The notes: generated from the letters alone by a model not told the origin. Counted from the stretch's first letter, positions 50,388 through 59,757 are shown. The stretch: DNA of 64,000 nucleotides from CAZXGD01 sp046350455 (GCA_046350455.1 JAXMAM010000013.1:8581-72580), one strand, 5' to 3'. Program-made: numbers and translations.

Positions 50388-52216
50388 GCGGCGCTACTTC
50401 GCTGGGCGACCAGTACATCGTGACCGAGCATGACGTGATCGTGATCGGTGCAGGCGGCGCAGGTCTGCGCGCCGCCATCGAATCAAGCGCTGGCGGCGCC
50501 AAGACGGCCGTCATCTGCAAGAGCCTGCTTGGCAAGGCGCACACAGTCATGGCAGAAGGCGGCATGGCCGCAGCCATGGGCAACGTGGACGACCGCGACA
50601 ACTGGGAAGTGCACTTCGCAGACACCATGCGCGGCGGCGGCTACCTGAACAACCCCACCATGGCCAAGCACCACGCCAAGGAAGCACCTTCCTGCGTGCG
50701 TGAGCTGGAGGCCTGGGGCGCTGTGTTCGACCGCACCAAGGACGGCAAGATCCTGCAGCGCAACTTTGGTGGCCACCGCTATCCGCGCCTGGCGCACGTG
50801 GGCGACCGCACCGGCCTGGAGATGATCCGCACCCTGCAGGACCACGGCATCCACCAGGGCCTGGACATCTACATGGAGATGACCGTGGTGGCCCTCCTGA
50901 CCAGCGGCGGGCGCATCGCCGGCGTGCTGGGCTACGACCGCGAGCGCGGCCGCCTGCGCGTGTGGAAGGCCAAGGCTGTGGTGCTGGCCACCGGCGGCAT
51001 CGGCAAGGCGTACCGGATCACCAGCAACTCATGGGAATACACCGGCGACGGCCAGAGCCTGGCCTACCACGCTGGTGCAGAGCTCATGGACATGGAGTTT
51101 GTGCAGTTCCACCCCACTGGCATGGTGTGGCCGCCCAGCGTGCGCGGCATCCTGGTGACAGAGGGCGTGCGCGGTGAAGGCGGCGTGCTCCGCAACAGCG
51201 AGGGCAAGCGCTTCATGTTCGACGACATCCCAGAGCTGTACAAGAACCAGGTGGCCAAGGACGAGGAGGAAGGCTGGCGCTACGTGTGCGGCGACAAGAA
51301 CGCCCAGCGTCCGCCAGAGCTCCTCACCCGCGACCACGTGGCCCGCTGCATCAACCGCGAGATCAAGGCTGGCCGCGGCTCGCCGCACGGCGGCGTGTTC
51401 CTGGACATTGCCTGGATCAAGCAGAAGCTCCCCAACTCGGAGGAGCACATCAAGAAGAAGCTCCCCAGCATGTACCACCAGTTCAAGCAGCTGGCTGGCG
51501 TGGACATCACCAAGGAAGCCATGGAAGTGGGCCCCACCACCCACTACGTGATGGGCGGCGTGCGCGTGGATGGCGACACGCAGATGTCCACTGTTCCTGG
51601 CCTGTTCGCAGCCGGTGAAGTGGCTGCTGGCCTGCACGGGGCCAACCGCCTGGGCGGCAATTCGCTGTCAGACCTGCTGGTCTTTGGCCGCCGCGCTGGC
51701 AAGTATGCAGCGCAGTACGCCAAGGACAACCAGGCTGCTGCGGTAGACAACGCCCAGTTGGAAGAGGAGACCCGTCGCGCGCTGGAGTCGTTCGACCGGC
51801 CCCACGGCGAGAACCCCTACGCCATCCAGGGCGACCTGCAGAACACCATGCAGGACCTGGTGGGCATCGTGCGCACCGAGAAGGAGATGCAGCAGGCGCT
51901 GGACCGCCTGGGCGGCTTCTGGACGCGCTTTGCCAAGGTGGGCGTGGATGGCCACCGGGAGTACAACCCAGGGTGGCACACTGCCATTGACCTTCGGAAT
52001 CTGCTCACAGTGTCAGAGGCCATCACGCGTTCCGCGCTGGAGCGCAAGGAGAGCCGCGGCGCGCAGTTCCGCGAGGACCACCCCAGCAAGAGCGACGAGT
52101 GCTCCAAGTTCAACACGGTGATCCGCAAGGGGCCGGACGGCTCCATGCAGATCGAGCGTCGCCAGCGCGGCCCGCTGGAGGCCGAGTTGGCAGGCATCAT
52201 CGAGAAGATGAAGTAG
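50384..52216 (+). CDS. sdhA: Succinate dehydrogenase flavoprotein subunit
   Basis: The protein has 610 residues. It oxidises succinate to fumarate using covalently bound FAD. The dinucleotide fold is DVIVIGAGGAGLRAA (near 17-31), the His for covalent FAD is in KAHTVMAEGG (His 53), and the active-site phrases are FVQFHPTG, THYVMGGVRV and LFAAGEVAAGLHGANRLGGNS. The GTG start overlaps the stop of the anchor gene by four bases and sdhB follows after 18 bases. A fumarate reductase role is possible in principle, but the aerobic aromatic-degradation genes nearby fit succinate oxidation better. Confidence 0.95.
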   Translation: MSGATSLGDQYIVTEHDVIVIGAGGAGLRAAIESSAGGAKTAVICKSLLGKAHTVMAEGGMAAAMGNVDDRDNWEVHFADTMRGGGYLNNPTMAKHHAKEAPSCVRELEAWGAVFDRTKDGKILQRNFGGHRYPRLAHVGDRTGLEMIRTLQDHGIHQGLDIYMEMTVVALLTSGGRIAGVLGYDRERGRLRVWKAKAVVLATGGIGKAYRITSNSWEYTGDGQSLAYHAGAELMDMEFVQFHPTGMVWPPSVRGILVTEGVRGEGGVLRNSEGKRFMFDDIPELYKNQVAKDEEEGWRYVCGDKNAQRPPELLTRDHVARCINREIKAGRGSPHGGVFLDIAWIKQKLPNSEEHIKKKLPSMYHQFKQLAGVDITKEAMEVGPTTHYVMGGVRVDGDTQMSTVPGLFAAGEVAAGLHGANRLGGNSLSDLLVFGRRAGKYAAQYAKDNQAAAVDNAQLEEETRRALESFDRPHGENPYAIQGDLQNTMQDLVGIVRTEKEMQQALDRLGGFWTRFAKVGVDGHREYNPGWHTAIDLRNLLTVSEAITRSALERKESRGAQFREDHPSKSDECSKFNTVIRKGPDGSMQIERRQRGPLEAELAGIIEKMK

Positions 52217-52234
52217 CAGGCAGGAAGCTCCCCC

Positions 52235-53005
52235 ATGGTTTCACCCACAGCAGCAACACGGACCGTGAACTTCCGCATCTGGCGTGGCAACGCCGCTGGC
52301 GGCAGCTTTCAGGACTACACCGTGGAGGTCACGGACGGCATGGTCGTCCTGGACTGCATCCACAAGATCCAGGCCGAGCAGGCCAATGACCTGGCCTGCC
52401 GCTGGAACTGCAAGGCTGGCAAGTGCGGCTCCTGCTCTGCGGAGATCAACGGCAAGCCCAGCCTGATGTGCATGACCCGCATGGACCTCCTGCCGCCTGG
52501 CGAGACCGTCACGGTGGAGCCCATGCGCACCTTCCCGCTCATCCGCGACCTGGTCACGGATGTGTCGTGGAACTACGAGGTCAAGAAGAAGATCAAGCCG
52601 TTCAAGCCCCGCAAGCCGGACAATCCGGACGGCACGTGGACGGTCTATCAGGAGGACGTGGAACGCTCGCAGGAGTTCCGCAAGTGCATCGAGTGCTTCC
52701 TGTGCCAGGACGTCTGCCACGTGCTGCGCGACCACCACAAGCACGCTGAGTTCATCGGCCCGCGCTTCCTGGTGTTCACCGCAGCGCTGGAGATGAACCC
52801 GCTGGATACAGAAGACCGCCTGGCAGACCTGAAGAACCGCGATGGCATTGGCTACTGCAACATCACCAAGTGCTGCACCAAGGTGTGCCCCGAGCACATC
52901 ACGATCACGGACAACGCGATCATCCCGCTGAAGGAGCGCGTGGTGGACGAGTTCTACGACCCGCTCACGCGCCTGTTCCGGATCTTCAAGCCCAAGGCCA
53001 GCTGA
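52235..53005 (+). CDS. sdhB: Succinate dehydrogenase iron-sulfur subunit
   Basis: The protein has 256 residues, with AGGAAG before the ATG. The N-terminal ferredoxin domain binds a [2Fe-2S] cluster (Cys 59, 64, 67, 79 in CKAGKCGSC and LMCM; an extra Cys 55 is nearby). The C-terminal domain carries the two further clusters: CIECFLCQDVC (near 150-160) and CNITKCCTKVCPEH (near 208-220). It moves electrons from SdhA to the membrane quinone site. It ends the operon anchor-sdhA-sdhB. Confidence 0.95.
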   Translation: MVSPTAATRTVNFRIWRGNAAGGSFQDYTVEVTDGMVVLDCIHKIQAEQANDLACRWNCKAGKCGSCSAEINGKPSLMCMTRMDLLPPGETVTVEPMRTFPLIRDLVTDVSWNYEVKKKIKPFKPRKPDNPDGTWTVYQEDVERSQEFRKCIECFLCQDVCHVLRDHHKHAEFIGPRFLVFTAALEMNPLDTEDRLADLKNRDGIGYCNITKCCTKVCPEHITITDNAIIPLKERVVDEFYDPLTRLFRIFKPKAS

Positions 53006-53039
53006 TCTGTCTCAGCTGCCCGTTCTGCGCCTGCGTGGG

Positions 53040-53045
53040 TACGAT
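53040..53045 (+). promoter_or_regulatory. -10-like TACGAT, leaderless GTG start
   Basis: TACGAT is followed by CCCCGCGC and the GTG at 53054. Confidence 0.5.
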
Positions 53046-53053
53046 CCCCGCGC

Positions 53054-53644
53054 GTGATCCTCTACCGCAAGGGCATCTTCTGCCTGGAAGCAGAGTGGTA
53101 CGGCCTGCGCTCCAGCGTGAGCGTGCGCCCTGCGCTGGAGATGCTGAAGGCGTCCGACTACCACATCCAGCACATCTACCGGGACGTGGCCACCGCGGCA
53201 GAGCTGGAGCACTACCTGCGCAAGTGGTTCATCACGCGGCACCGTGGATTCAAGGTGCTGTGGCTGGCCATGCACTCCCGCAAGGGCACGCTGCTGCCCG
53301 GCGACATGCGGCGCCCGGCGGAGCGGCTCTCGCTGGACCGGCTGGAGGAGGTGCTTGCCGGCAAGTGCCGAGGCCGGGTGATCCACTTTGGCGGGTGCCG
53401 CACGGTGGCGCTGCCACCCGCGCGCATCAAGCGGTTCCTGGCTGTGACCAAGGCGGCTGCGATCAGCGGGTTCCTGGAGGAGGTGGACTGGACCGAATCC
53501 ACCCTCTTTGAGATGGCCTACCTGCTGGAGCTGCAGAAGCACCCTGCCACGCCTGCTGGCCTGCGGCGCGTGCGGGCCGCCCTGCGGCGCGCCCGCGAGG
53601 GCGAGTTCCGCAGCTACGGGTTTGTGGTGCATGCGGCCACGTAG
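53054..53644 (+). CDS. Putative caspase-fold (CHAT-like) protein, DUF6642-like
   Basis: The protein has 196 residues and starts with GTG. The alternating pattern (GIFCLEAEWYG, IQHIYRDVATAAELEHYLRKW, FKVLWLAMHSRKGTLL, RVIHFGGCRTVALP) suits a caspase-like fold: His in LAMHSRKG and Cys in FGGCRTV would be the catalytic pair. The GFLEEVDWTESTLFEM segment follows. It resembles proteins I remember under DUF6642; that link is from memory. It is transcribed after sdhB but has its own leaderless -10. The substrate and role are unknown. Confidence 0.7.
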   Translation: MILYRKGIFCLEAEWYGLRSSVSVRPALEMLKASDYHIQHIYRDVATAAELEHYLRKWFITRHRGFKVLWLAMHSRKGTLLPGDMRRPAERLSLDRLEEVLAGKCRGRVIHFGGCRTVALPPARIKRFLAVTKAAAISGFLEEVDWTESTLFEMAYLLELQKHPATPAGLRRVRAALRRAREGEFRSYGFVVHAAT

Positions 53645-53649
53645 TCGCC

Positions 53650-53667
53650 CGTGCGGGCCGCCGCACG
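53650..53667. terminator. Hairpin between convergent genes
   Basis: CGTGCGG (53650-53656) pairs with CCGCACG (53661-53667) across GCCG. It lies between the convergent stops at 53644 and 53677 and has no U-run. Confidence 0.35.
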
Positions 53668-53676
53668 CCTTGGACC

Positions 53677-56600
53677 TCACTTCTTCTTGCTGTTGTCCGG
53701 CGAGCTCTTGTCTGGGCGCGCTGGCGGAGTGTTGGGCTTCACTGGGTTCTCTGCGATCTGCTTGAGCAGCAGATCCACCGCCGCCTTCAGCTGGGCATCA
53801 CTGCCGTTGAAGGTGGCGTTGGGCAGGTTGTCCACGATGATGTCGGGCGTCACGCCCTCGCCCTCCACCATCCACTTGCCATCCAGGCCGTAGACAGCAA
53901 ACTCCGAGGCCGACGCGATGCCCTTGTCAACCAGGGTGTTGCTGGAGCTCAGCCAGATGCCGCCGCCCCACGTGCGGGTGCCCAGCACCTTGCCCAGCCC
54001 CAGGCGGCGGAAGCCCTCTGAGAAGGTCTCGCCATCGCTTGAGGTCCGCTCGTCGCACAGCGCCACCATGGGCCCGCGGAACGCGTACTGCATGTTCCAG
54101 CTGGGCGGGTTGCCCACGCGCGGCGACCAGAACGCCCACGCCTTGCGCATGAGCTTGGACAGGATCCAGGAGTCAATGTTGCCGCCACGATTGTGGCGCA
54201 CGTCCATGATGAGCCCCTGCTTGTTGAAGCTGGGGTAGTACCCCTTCACCCAGTTGGTGTAGTCCTGCTGGCCCATGGCGCGCAGGTGCACGTAGCCGAT
54301 CTTGCCGCCGGACCACTGGTCCACCAGCTGCCGACGCGTGTACTCCCAGTCGGTGTAGCGGAGGTCGTTCTCGCTGCCCTGGCTGATGGGCACCACGATG
54401 GCGTCGCGCGACTCCTCAAACCCGCTGCCATCCGCCTTGGCGGGCTTGATGCGCACCAGCACCTGCTTGCCCGCCTTCTTGCGCAGCAGCATGGAGTAGT
54501 CCTGCACCGACAGCGTGGGCACGCCGTCGATCATCTCGATGACGTCGCCCACCTTGGCAGCCACCTCTGGCTTGGCCAGCGGAGCCGTGCGCTCTGGATC
54601 GTCTGGCTCGCACTGATAGAGACGGGTGATGCGATAGCCGCCGGCAGCCTGGTCGCGCACCAGCACCCCGCCTAGCGCAGCCACGCCGATGTTCTCGGGC
54701 GATTCGCGCATGTCTCCGCCATTCACAAAGTGGTGCAGCGTGGACAGCTCGCCCACCATCTGGCTCATCACGCTTCCAAGCTCGTCGCGGGTGGTCACGC
54801 GGTCAACCAGCGGGAGGTACTTGTCCAGCATGGCGCGCCAGTCCACGTTGTGCATGTTGGTGTCGTAGTAGTAGTCGCGCATCAGGCGCCAGGCCTCGAT
54901 GAACATCTGCCTGAACTGCACGCGCGGAATGACCGACAGCACGATGCCGCCTGTGGGCACAGCCTTCTTGTCAAGGTCGGATGCTGGTGCTGGCGCTGCA
55001 TCCACGATGAACAGGCCGCGCTCCTTGCGCAGCAGCAGCTTCTTGCCATCCTGCGACAGCTCGTAGCCCGCGATGTCCGCCATCACCGTCTTGGCCTCGA
55101 TGTTCTCGTTCTTGATCTCCAGGGCCTCCAGCGCTGCCTTGCTTTCAAAGCCGCTCGGACGGTTCACAAAGAAGAGCGCCTTGTCCGTGGCGGAAAGCGA
55201 TCCGTAGTTGCCCGCCTTGAAGGGCACTTCGTAGAGGCGCCCTGCCAGGCCATCCAGCTGGATCTCCACCTTGGGAGGCTGCTTGGCCTCCGGCGCGTCC
55301 GCCTTCTTGTCCTGGGGCTTGGCGGCGTCCGCTGGCTTGGTGTCCGCGGCGGGCGGGTCCGCTGGCTTCGCGCCTGCTGGCTTCGCGTCTGCGGGCGGTG
55401 CGTCCGCTGGCTTGGGCTCTGCAGGCTTGGGCTCCTCCTTCTTCTTGGCGGCCTTGTCCTTGGCCGTCTGCAGTTCGTCCTTGGGCGCGAAGGGCCACCG
55501 CTGCCCCGGCTTCAGGGCCAGCGCGTAGATCTTGGTGGTCTCGTCCAGGAACGGATCTGGCTGGTTCTGTCCCCAGGGGCTGCCCACCACCGTGCGCAGC
55601 GTGCGGTCCGAAAGGAACCACAGCCACTTGCCATCCGGGCTCCACGCTGGCGAGTACGACGCATACCGGTCTGTGGTGGCCTGCGTGATCTTGCCGCTCT
55701 CCACGCTCCAGAGCTTGATGATGGGGAACGCGTTGTCTGCCTGCGCACCGTAGGCCAGCCACTGGCTGTCGGGGCTCCACACCAGGTCCGTGAAGTCCTC
55801 GATGCTGGAGACGTCAATCTTGGTGTCCTGCTTGCTCTCGGTGTCGTAGATCCACAGCTCCTGGTTCTTGTTCCAGTGGGCGATGCGGCGACCATCTGGC
55901 GAAGGCACCACGCCCCACTGCAGGACCGTGCTCCCCTGCGTGAGCTGCGTGGGCGACCCCACGCCGTTGGCGGGCATGGACCACAGCTCGATCTCTCCGG
56001 ACTTGTCGCTGAGGGCGACGAGCTGCTCCGCGTCCTTCAGGAAGCGCGCGTCGCGCCAGCGGGTGGCGTCGTCCTTGGTGGCGTCCACCGTGCGGCCCTG
56101 CCGCGCAGGCAGCACAAACACGCGGCCGCGGGCAGTCAGCGCCACCTTCTCGCCGTCGGGCGAAAGGTGCGCCGCGGTCACGTACTCCATGGGATTCTCC
56201 ACCCACTTCTCGCGCAGCTGGTCCAGGTCGGAATCCAGCGTGACCGGAACAGCCGCGTCCTTGCCAGTGGCCAGGTCCAGCATCCACAGGTCCGCACCCA
56301 GCTGGTAGGCGATCTTGCCATCGCGCAGCGACATGTCCTGGATGTCAAAGCCGACGTGCTTGGTGTGCTCCTTCAGATCCTTGCCATTTGGAGTCATGGA
56401 CCACACGTTCATGTGGCCATCGCGGTCCGACAGGAAGTAGATGCGGCCGTTCCACCAGCGCGGGCGCTTGCTGGTGCCGGGATAGTCGCCGGTGAGATTG
56501 ACGGCCTCTGCGCCAGGCTTGAACGTCCACACCTGCTCGATGGTGCCGCCCTTGTAGCGCTTGGTGAACGAGCCGTTGAATGGGATCCGCACGAATGCCA

Positions 56601-57171
56601 GCGTGGCGTCGTCCACTTTGGCAGCGGCTGGGTCGAATGCGCCGTCGCAGGCCTGCGCCAGCGGCACCAGCGTGCGCGCGCCGGTCGCTGGCTCGATCAG
56701 CATCAGCTGCTGGCTGGGCAGCGTGCTGAACTTGTCGGTGCTCACGATGATCCGGTTGTCCGCTGTCCAGCCCATGACGCGCTGTCTGGCTGCGTCGAAC
56801 GTCACGCGCCGGGGGAGTCCGCCCGTGATGGGCATGACGTAGACCTCGCCAGGCCCCTCGTACTCGCCGGTGAACGCCACCATGGTGCCATCAGGCGAGA
56901 CAGCCGCCGCAAACTCGTCTCCAGGGTGACTGGTGAGCCGCGTGGCGGTGCCTCCAGTCATTGGCACCTTCCACAGGTCGCCCTCAGCGTTGAAGACGAT
57001 GGTGTCCTTTCCCAGGCTTGGGCCGCGGTAGAAGCCCTGTGGCTTGCCAGCGGGCGAGGCCTCCACGGCTCCCACTGCCGGCGCGGTCTGCGGCGCGCCG
57101 CCAGCGGCCGCCAGCGGGCAGAGGGATGCGGACGCCAGGATCGCCAGTGAAATCAGGCTGCGAATGCGCAT
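53677..57171 (-). CDS. Tricorn-like S41 peptidase, exported
   Basis: The protein has 1164 residues. A signal peptide (about 1-23) precedes beta-propeller repeats (about 45-560, with many WSPDG and DLWML phrases), an Ala/Lys/Pro-rich linker (about 605-660), a C1/PDZ region (about 740-940) and the S41 catalytic core. LHHFVNGGD carries the likely catalytic His, LIMDVRHNRGGNID the S41 signature, and CDERTSSDGETF the nucleophile Ser (near 1045). Tricorn proteases degrade peptides in large complexes. It is larger than ordinary C-terminal processing peptidases. TAGACT stands six bases before the start, so the mRNA is probably leaderless. Confidence 0.9.
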   Translation of the reverse strand: MRIRSLISLAILASASLCPLAAAGGAPQTAPAVGAVEASPAGKPQGFYRGPSLGKDTIVFNAEGDLWKVPMTGGTATRLTSHPGDEFAAAVSPDGTMVAFTGEYEGPGEVYVMPITGGLPRRVTFDAARQRVMGWTADNRIIVSTDKFSTLPSQQLMLIEPATGARTLVPLAQACDGAFDPAAAKVDDATLAFVRIPFNGSFTKRYKGGTIEQVWTFKPGAEAVNLTGDYPGTSKRPRWWNGRIYFLSDRDGHMNVWSMTPNGKDLKEHTKHVGFDIQDMSLRDGKIAYQLGADLWMLDLATGKDAAVPVTLDSDLDQLREKWVENPMEYVTAAHLSPDGEKVALTARGRVFVLPARQGRTVDATKDDATRWRDARFLKDAEQLVALSDKSGEIELWSMPANGVGSPTQLTQGSTVLQWGVVPSPDGRRIAHWNKNQELWIYDTESKQDTKIDVSSIEDFTDLVWSPDSQWLAYGAQADNAFPIIKLWSVESGKITQATTDRYASYSPAWSPDGKWLWFLSDRTLRTVVGSPWGQNQPDPFLDETTKIYALALKPGQRWPFAPKDELQTAKDKAAKKKEEPKPAEPKPADAPPADAKPAGAKPADPPAADTKPADAAKPQDKKADAPEAKQPPKVEIQLDGLAGRLYEVPFKAGNYGSLSATDKALFFVNRPSGFESKAALEALEIKNENIEAKTVMADIAGYELSQDGKKLLLRKERGLFIVDAAPAPASDLDKKAVPTGGIVLSVIPRVQFRQMFIEAWRLMRDYYYDTNMHNVDWRAMLDKYLPLVDRVTTRDELGSVMSQMVGELSTLHHFVNGGDMRESPENIGVAALGGVLVRDQAAGGYRITRLYQCEPDDPERTAPLAKPEVAAKVGDVIEMIDGVPTLSVQDYSMLLRKKAGKQVLVRIKPAKADGSGFEESRDAIVVPISQGSENDLRYTDWEYTRRQLVDQWSGGKIGYVHLRAMGQQDYTNWVKGYYPSFNKQGLIMDVRHNRGGNIDSWILSKLMRKAWAFWSPRVGNPPSWNMQYAFRGPMVALCDERTSSDGETFSEGFRRLGLGKVLGTRTWGGGIWLSSSNTLVDKGIASASEFAVYGLDGKWMVEGEGVTPDIIVDNLPNATFNGSDAQLKAAVDLLLKQIAENPVKPNTPPARPDKSSPDNSKKK

Positions 57172-57177
57172 CCCGCC

Positions 57178-57183
57178 AGTCTA
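57178..57183 (-). promoter_or_regulatory. -10-like TAGACT, leaderless start of tricorn-like gene
   Basis: On the minus strand TAGACT ends six bases before the ATG at 57171. Confidence 0.45.
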
Positions 57184-57197
57184 GCCGAGCACCGGAT

Positions 57198-57203
57198 TAC
57201 GAT
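57198..57203 (+). promoter_or_regulatory. -10-like TACGAT before NagB/PIG-L gene
   Basis: TACGAT ends 11 bases before the ATG at 57215; the transcript would have almost no leader. Confidence 0.35.
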
Positions 57204-57214
57204 GGTCCACAGCC

Positions 57215-59266
57215 ATGACTACGCCCGAACGCATCCCCACCACCGCGCACGAGAGCAGCGACGCCGCCAGCCGGGCCGTGGCCGAGGAGATCGCCACGCT
57301 GATTCGAGCACGGGCTGCAGCTGGCAGACGCGTGGTGCTGGGCCTTGCCACCGGCAGCACGCCGCAGGGCGTGTACGCGCATCTGGTGCGCATGCATGCG
57401 GAGGAGGGCCTCTCCTTCCGCAACGTGGTCACCTTCAACCTGGACGAATATTGGCCCATGGAGCCTGGCAGCCTGCAGAGCTACCGCCGCTTCATGGACG
57501 AGCACCTATTCAGCCTGGTGGACATTCCGCGAGAGCAGACCAACGTGCCGGACGGCACCGTGCCGCGCGAAGGCGTGGCAGCTGCGTGCCAGGCCTACGA
57601 GGAGCGCATCCGCGCCGCGGGCGGCATTGACCTGCAGCTCCTGGGCATTGGGCGCACCGGGCACATCGGCTTCAACGAGCCCGGCTCCCCGCGCGAGAGC
57701 CGCACGCGCCTGATCACCCTGGACCGCGTGACGCGCATGGACGCTGCGGCAGACTTCTTTGGCGAGCGCCATGTTCCGCGCAACGCGGTCACCATGGGCG
57801 TGGGCACCATCCTGGAGGCCAGGCGCGTGGTGATGCTTGCCTTTGGCGAGCACAAGGCGCCCGTCATCCTGCGCGCGGTGGAGGGCCCAGTCACCAGCAG
57901 CGTGGCAGCCAGCTTCTTGCAGGAGCACCCGAACGCCGCTGTGGTGCTGGACCGCGCTGCAGCCGCTGAGCTGACGCGCTTCAAGACCCCGTGGCTGCTG
58001 GGGCCTGTGGAGCAGTTTGGTGCGCAGTGGGACACGCACACGGTGCGCCGCGCGGTGATGTGGCTGGCTGGGCAAGTCAAGAAGCCCATCCTGAAGCTGA
58101 CCGACGAGGACTACAACGAGCACGGCCTGCAGCAGCTGGTCACCGAGCACGGCGGGGCGTACCAGATCAACATTCGCGTGTTCAAGGGCCTGCAGCGCAC
58201 CATCACAGGCTGGCCGGGTGGCAAGCCGGGCCGTCCGCGCTTTGTGGCTGGCGTGGGAGTGGACCCCGCCAACGGGCCAGACGTGTTCCCCAAGCGCGTG
58301 GTGGTGTTCAGCCCGCACCCGGACGACGACGTCATCAGCATGGGCGGCACGCTCATCCGCCTGTGCCAGCAAGGCCACGAGGTGCACGTGGCGTACCAGA
58401 CCAGCGGCAACATCGCGGTGTGGGACGACTGCGCCGAGCGCCACACCGACTTCCTGGCAGAGTCGTGCACTGCGCTCAACCTGGGCAAGGGCGCAGAGGG
58501 CGCGCGCGAGGTGGCGCAGCGCGTGCGCGACTTCCTACGCGTGAAGCGCGCTGGACAGCCTGACATTCCAGAGCTCAAGCTCATCAAGACGCTCATCCGC
58601 CGCACCGAGGCGCGGGCCGGCGCACGCTACTCCGGCGTGCGGCCAGAGAACATCCACTTCCTTGACCTGCCCTTCTACGAGACGGGCGAGGTGCGCAAGC
58701 GCCCGCTGGGACCCGAGGACATCCAGATCACCATGGACCTCCTGGAGCGCGTGAAGCCGCACGCGGTCTACGCCGCTGGCGACCTGTCGGACCCGCACGG
58801 CACCCACCGCGTGTGCCTGGCTGCGGTGACCACGGCCCTCCACCGCCTGTCAGACCGCCCATGGATGAAGGAGTGCGTCACATGGCTGTACCGCGGCGCA
58901 TGGCAGGAATGGGGCGCGGATGAGATCGAGATGGCGGTGCCGCTGAGCCCAGATGAGGTGCTGGCCAAGCGCCACGCCATCTTCAAGCACGAGAGCCAGA
59001 AGGACTCTGCGCTCTTCCCTGGCCCCAGCGATCCGCGCGAATTCTGGCAGCGCGCAGAAGACCGCAACCGCCACACCGCGCGCCTCTTTGACGCGCTGGG
59101 GCTGCCTGAGTACCAGGCCATCGAGGGCTTTGTGCGCTGGCGGCCCAGCGCTGCGGACGGCTCGCTGCAGGCAGCGCGAACTACCGAGCGCGCGCAGCGG
59201 TCCGGCGCGCCGGCTTCGCAGGCTTCTTCGCCACCTTCTTCGCAGCCTTCGCTGCAGGCTTCGTAG
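57215..59266 (+). CDS. Glucosamine-6-phosphate deaminase-like / PIG-L deacetylase fusion
   Basis: The protein has 683 residues. Residues ~25-270 are a NagB-type isomerase/deaminase: LGLATGSTPQGVYAHL, VVTFNLDEYW and GIGRTGHIGFNEPGSPRESR. A linker leads to a PIG-L/LmbE domain (about 360-600), with the metal site VVVFSPHPDDDVISMGG and a later AGDLSDPHGTHRV. NagB converts glucosamine-6-phosphate to fructose-6-phosphate and ammonia; PIG-L enzymes deacetylate N-acetylglucosamine conjugates, so the fusion could join deacetylation and deamination of amino sugars. The last ~30 residues (Ser/Ala/Gln-rich) are antisense to the convergent DUF1801 gene. It may be linked to the GH18 chitinase output; that is inference. 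Confidence 0.87.
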   Translation: MTTPERIPTTAHESSDAASRAVAEEIATLIRARAAAGRRVVLGLATGSTPQGVYAHLVRMHAEEGLSFRNVVTFNLDEYWPMEPGSLQSYRRFMDEHLFSLVDIPREQTNVPDGTVPREGVAAACQAYEERIRAAGGIDLQLLGIGRTGHIGFNEPGSPRESRTRLITLDRVTRMDAAADFFGERHVPRNAVTMGVGTILEARRVVMLAFGEHKAPVILRAVEGPVTSSVAASFLQEHPNAAVVLDRAAAAELTRFKTPWLLGPVEQFGAQWDTHTVRRAVMWLAGQVKKPILKLTDEDYNEHGLQQLVTEHGGAYQINIRVFKGLQRTITGWPGGKPGRPRFVAGVGVDPANGPDVFPKRVVVFSPHPDDDVISMGGTLIRLCQQGHEVHVAYQTSGNIAVWDDCAERHTDFLAESCTALNLGKGAEGAREVAQRVRDFLRVKRAGQPDIPELKLIKTLIRRTEARAGARYSGVRPENIHFLDLPFYETGEVRKRPLGPEDIQITMDLLERVKPHAVYAAGDLSDPHGTHRVCLAAVTTALHRLSDRPWMKECVTWLYRGAWQEWGADEIEMAVPLSPDEVLAKRHAIFKHESQKDSALFPGPSDPREFWQRAEDRNRHTARLFDALGLPEYQAIEGFVRWRPSAADGSLQAARTTERAQRSGAPASQASSPPSSQPSLQAS

Positions 59267-59750
59267 CTGGCTTGCCGGTTGGCTTGCTGGCCGACTCGCG
59301 CGCGCCCAGCTGCGCCTCCATGAAGGCGATGTACTTCTTGGCTGTGGTCCGCTTGATGATGGCGCCAATGGCTGGCAGCGCCAGGTCCTCCGCCCTCTTG
59401 AACCGGATGCACGCCTTGCCCATGTCCAGCTTCTTGCCAGCCTTGGCAAACTCAGCGCGGAGCCACTTCTCCAGCTCTGCGTGCCCGTACACGCACATCA
59501 GGTAGAGGGACATGTGCCCCTTCTGCGAGGCCAGCCCTGCAAAGGGCAGCGGCAGCGAAGGATTGCAGTGGTACCCAGCCGGGTAGACAGCATGCGGCAC
59601 CACGTAGCCGATCATGCCGTAGTTCATGCACTCTGCAAAGTCCTTGTCCAGATTGGCCAGGATCACGGCGCGCACTGCGTGGAGCGCCGCACGGCGGTCT
59701 GCTGGGAGCGACTTCAGATATGCGTCAACAGTGGTGGCTTTGCTCTGCAT
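59181..59750 (-). CDS. DUF1801-family protein with Lys/Ala/Pro-rich tail
   Basis: The protein has 189 residues. The DUF1801 domain (about 8-125) shows VDAYLKSLPADRRAALHAVR, FAECMNYGMIGYVVPH and DMGKACIRFKRAEDL, the usual YdhG/IntA-like features. The tail (about 155-189) repeats KPAxKPAAKAAKK and would bind nucleic acid or act as a flexible anchor. The domain fold is known from iron- or stress-related small proteins; no clear activity is established. The tail-coding 86 bases overlap the convergent NagB/PIG-L gene. TAGACT stands seven bases before the start. Confidence 0.83.
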   Translation of the reverse strand: MQSKATTVDAYLKSLPADRRAALHAVRAVILANLDKDFAECMNYGMIGYVVPHAVYPAGYHCNPSLPLPFAGLASQKGHMSLYLMCVYGHAELEKWLRAEFAKAGKKLDMGKACIRFKRAEDLALPAIGAIIKRTTAKKYIAFMEAQLGARESASKPTGKPATKPAAKAAKKVAKKPAKPARRTAARAR

Positions 59751-59757
59751 GCCGCAG

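Noticed and set aside
54730..57150. 806-codon open frame on the plus strand
   Set aside because: It is the complement of the tricorn-like gene; the third-position GC bias of that gene removes stops. It has no domain, no signal and composition unlike the real genes.
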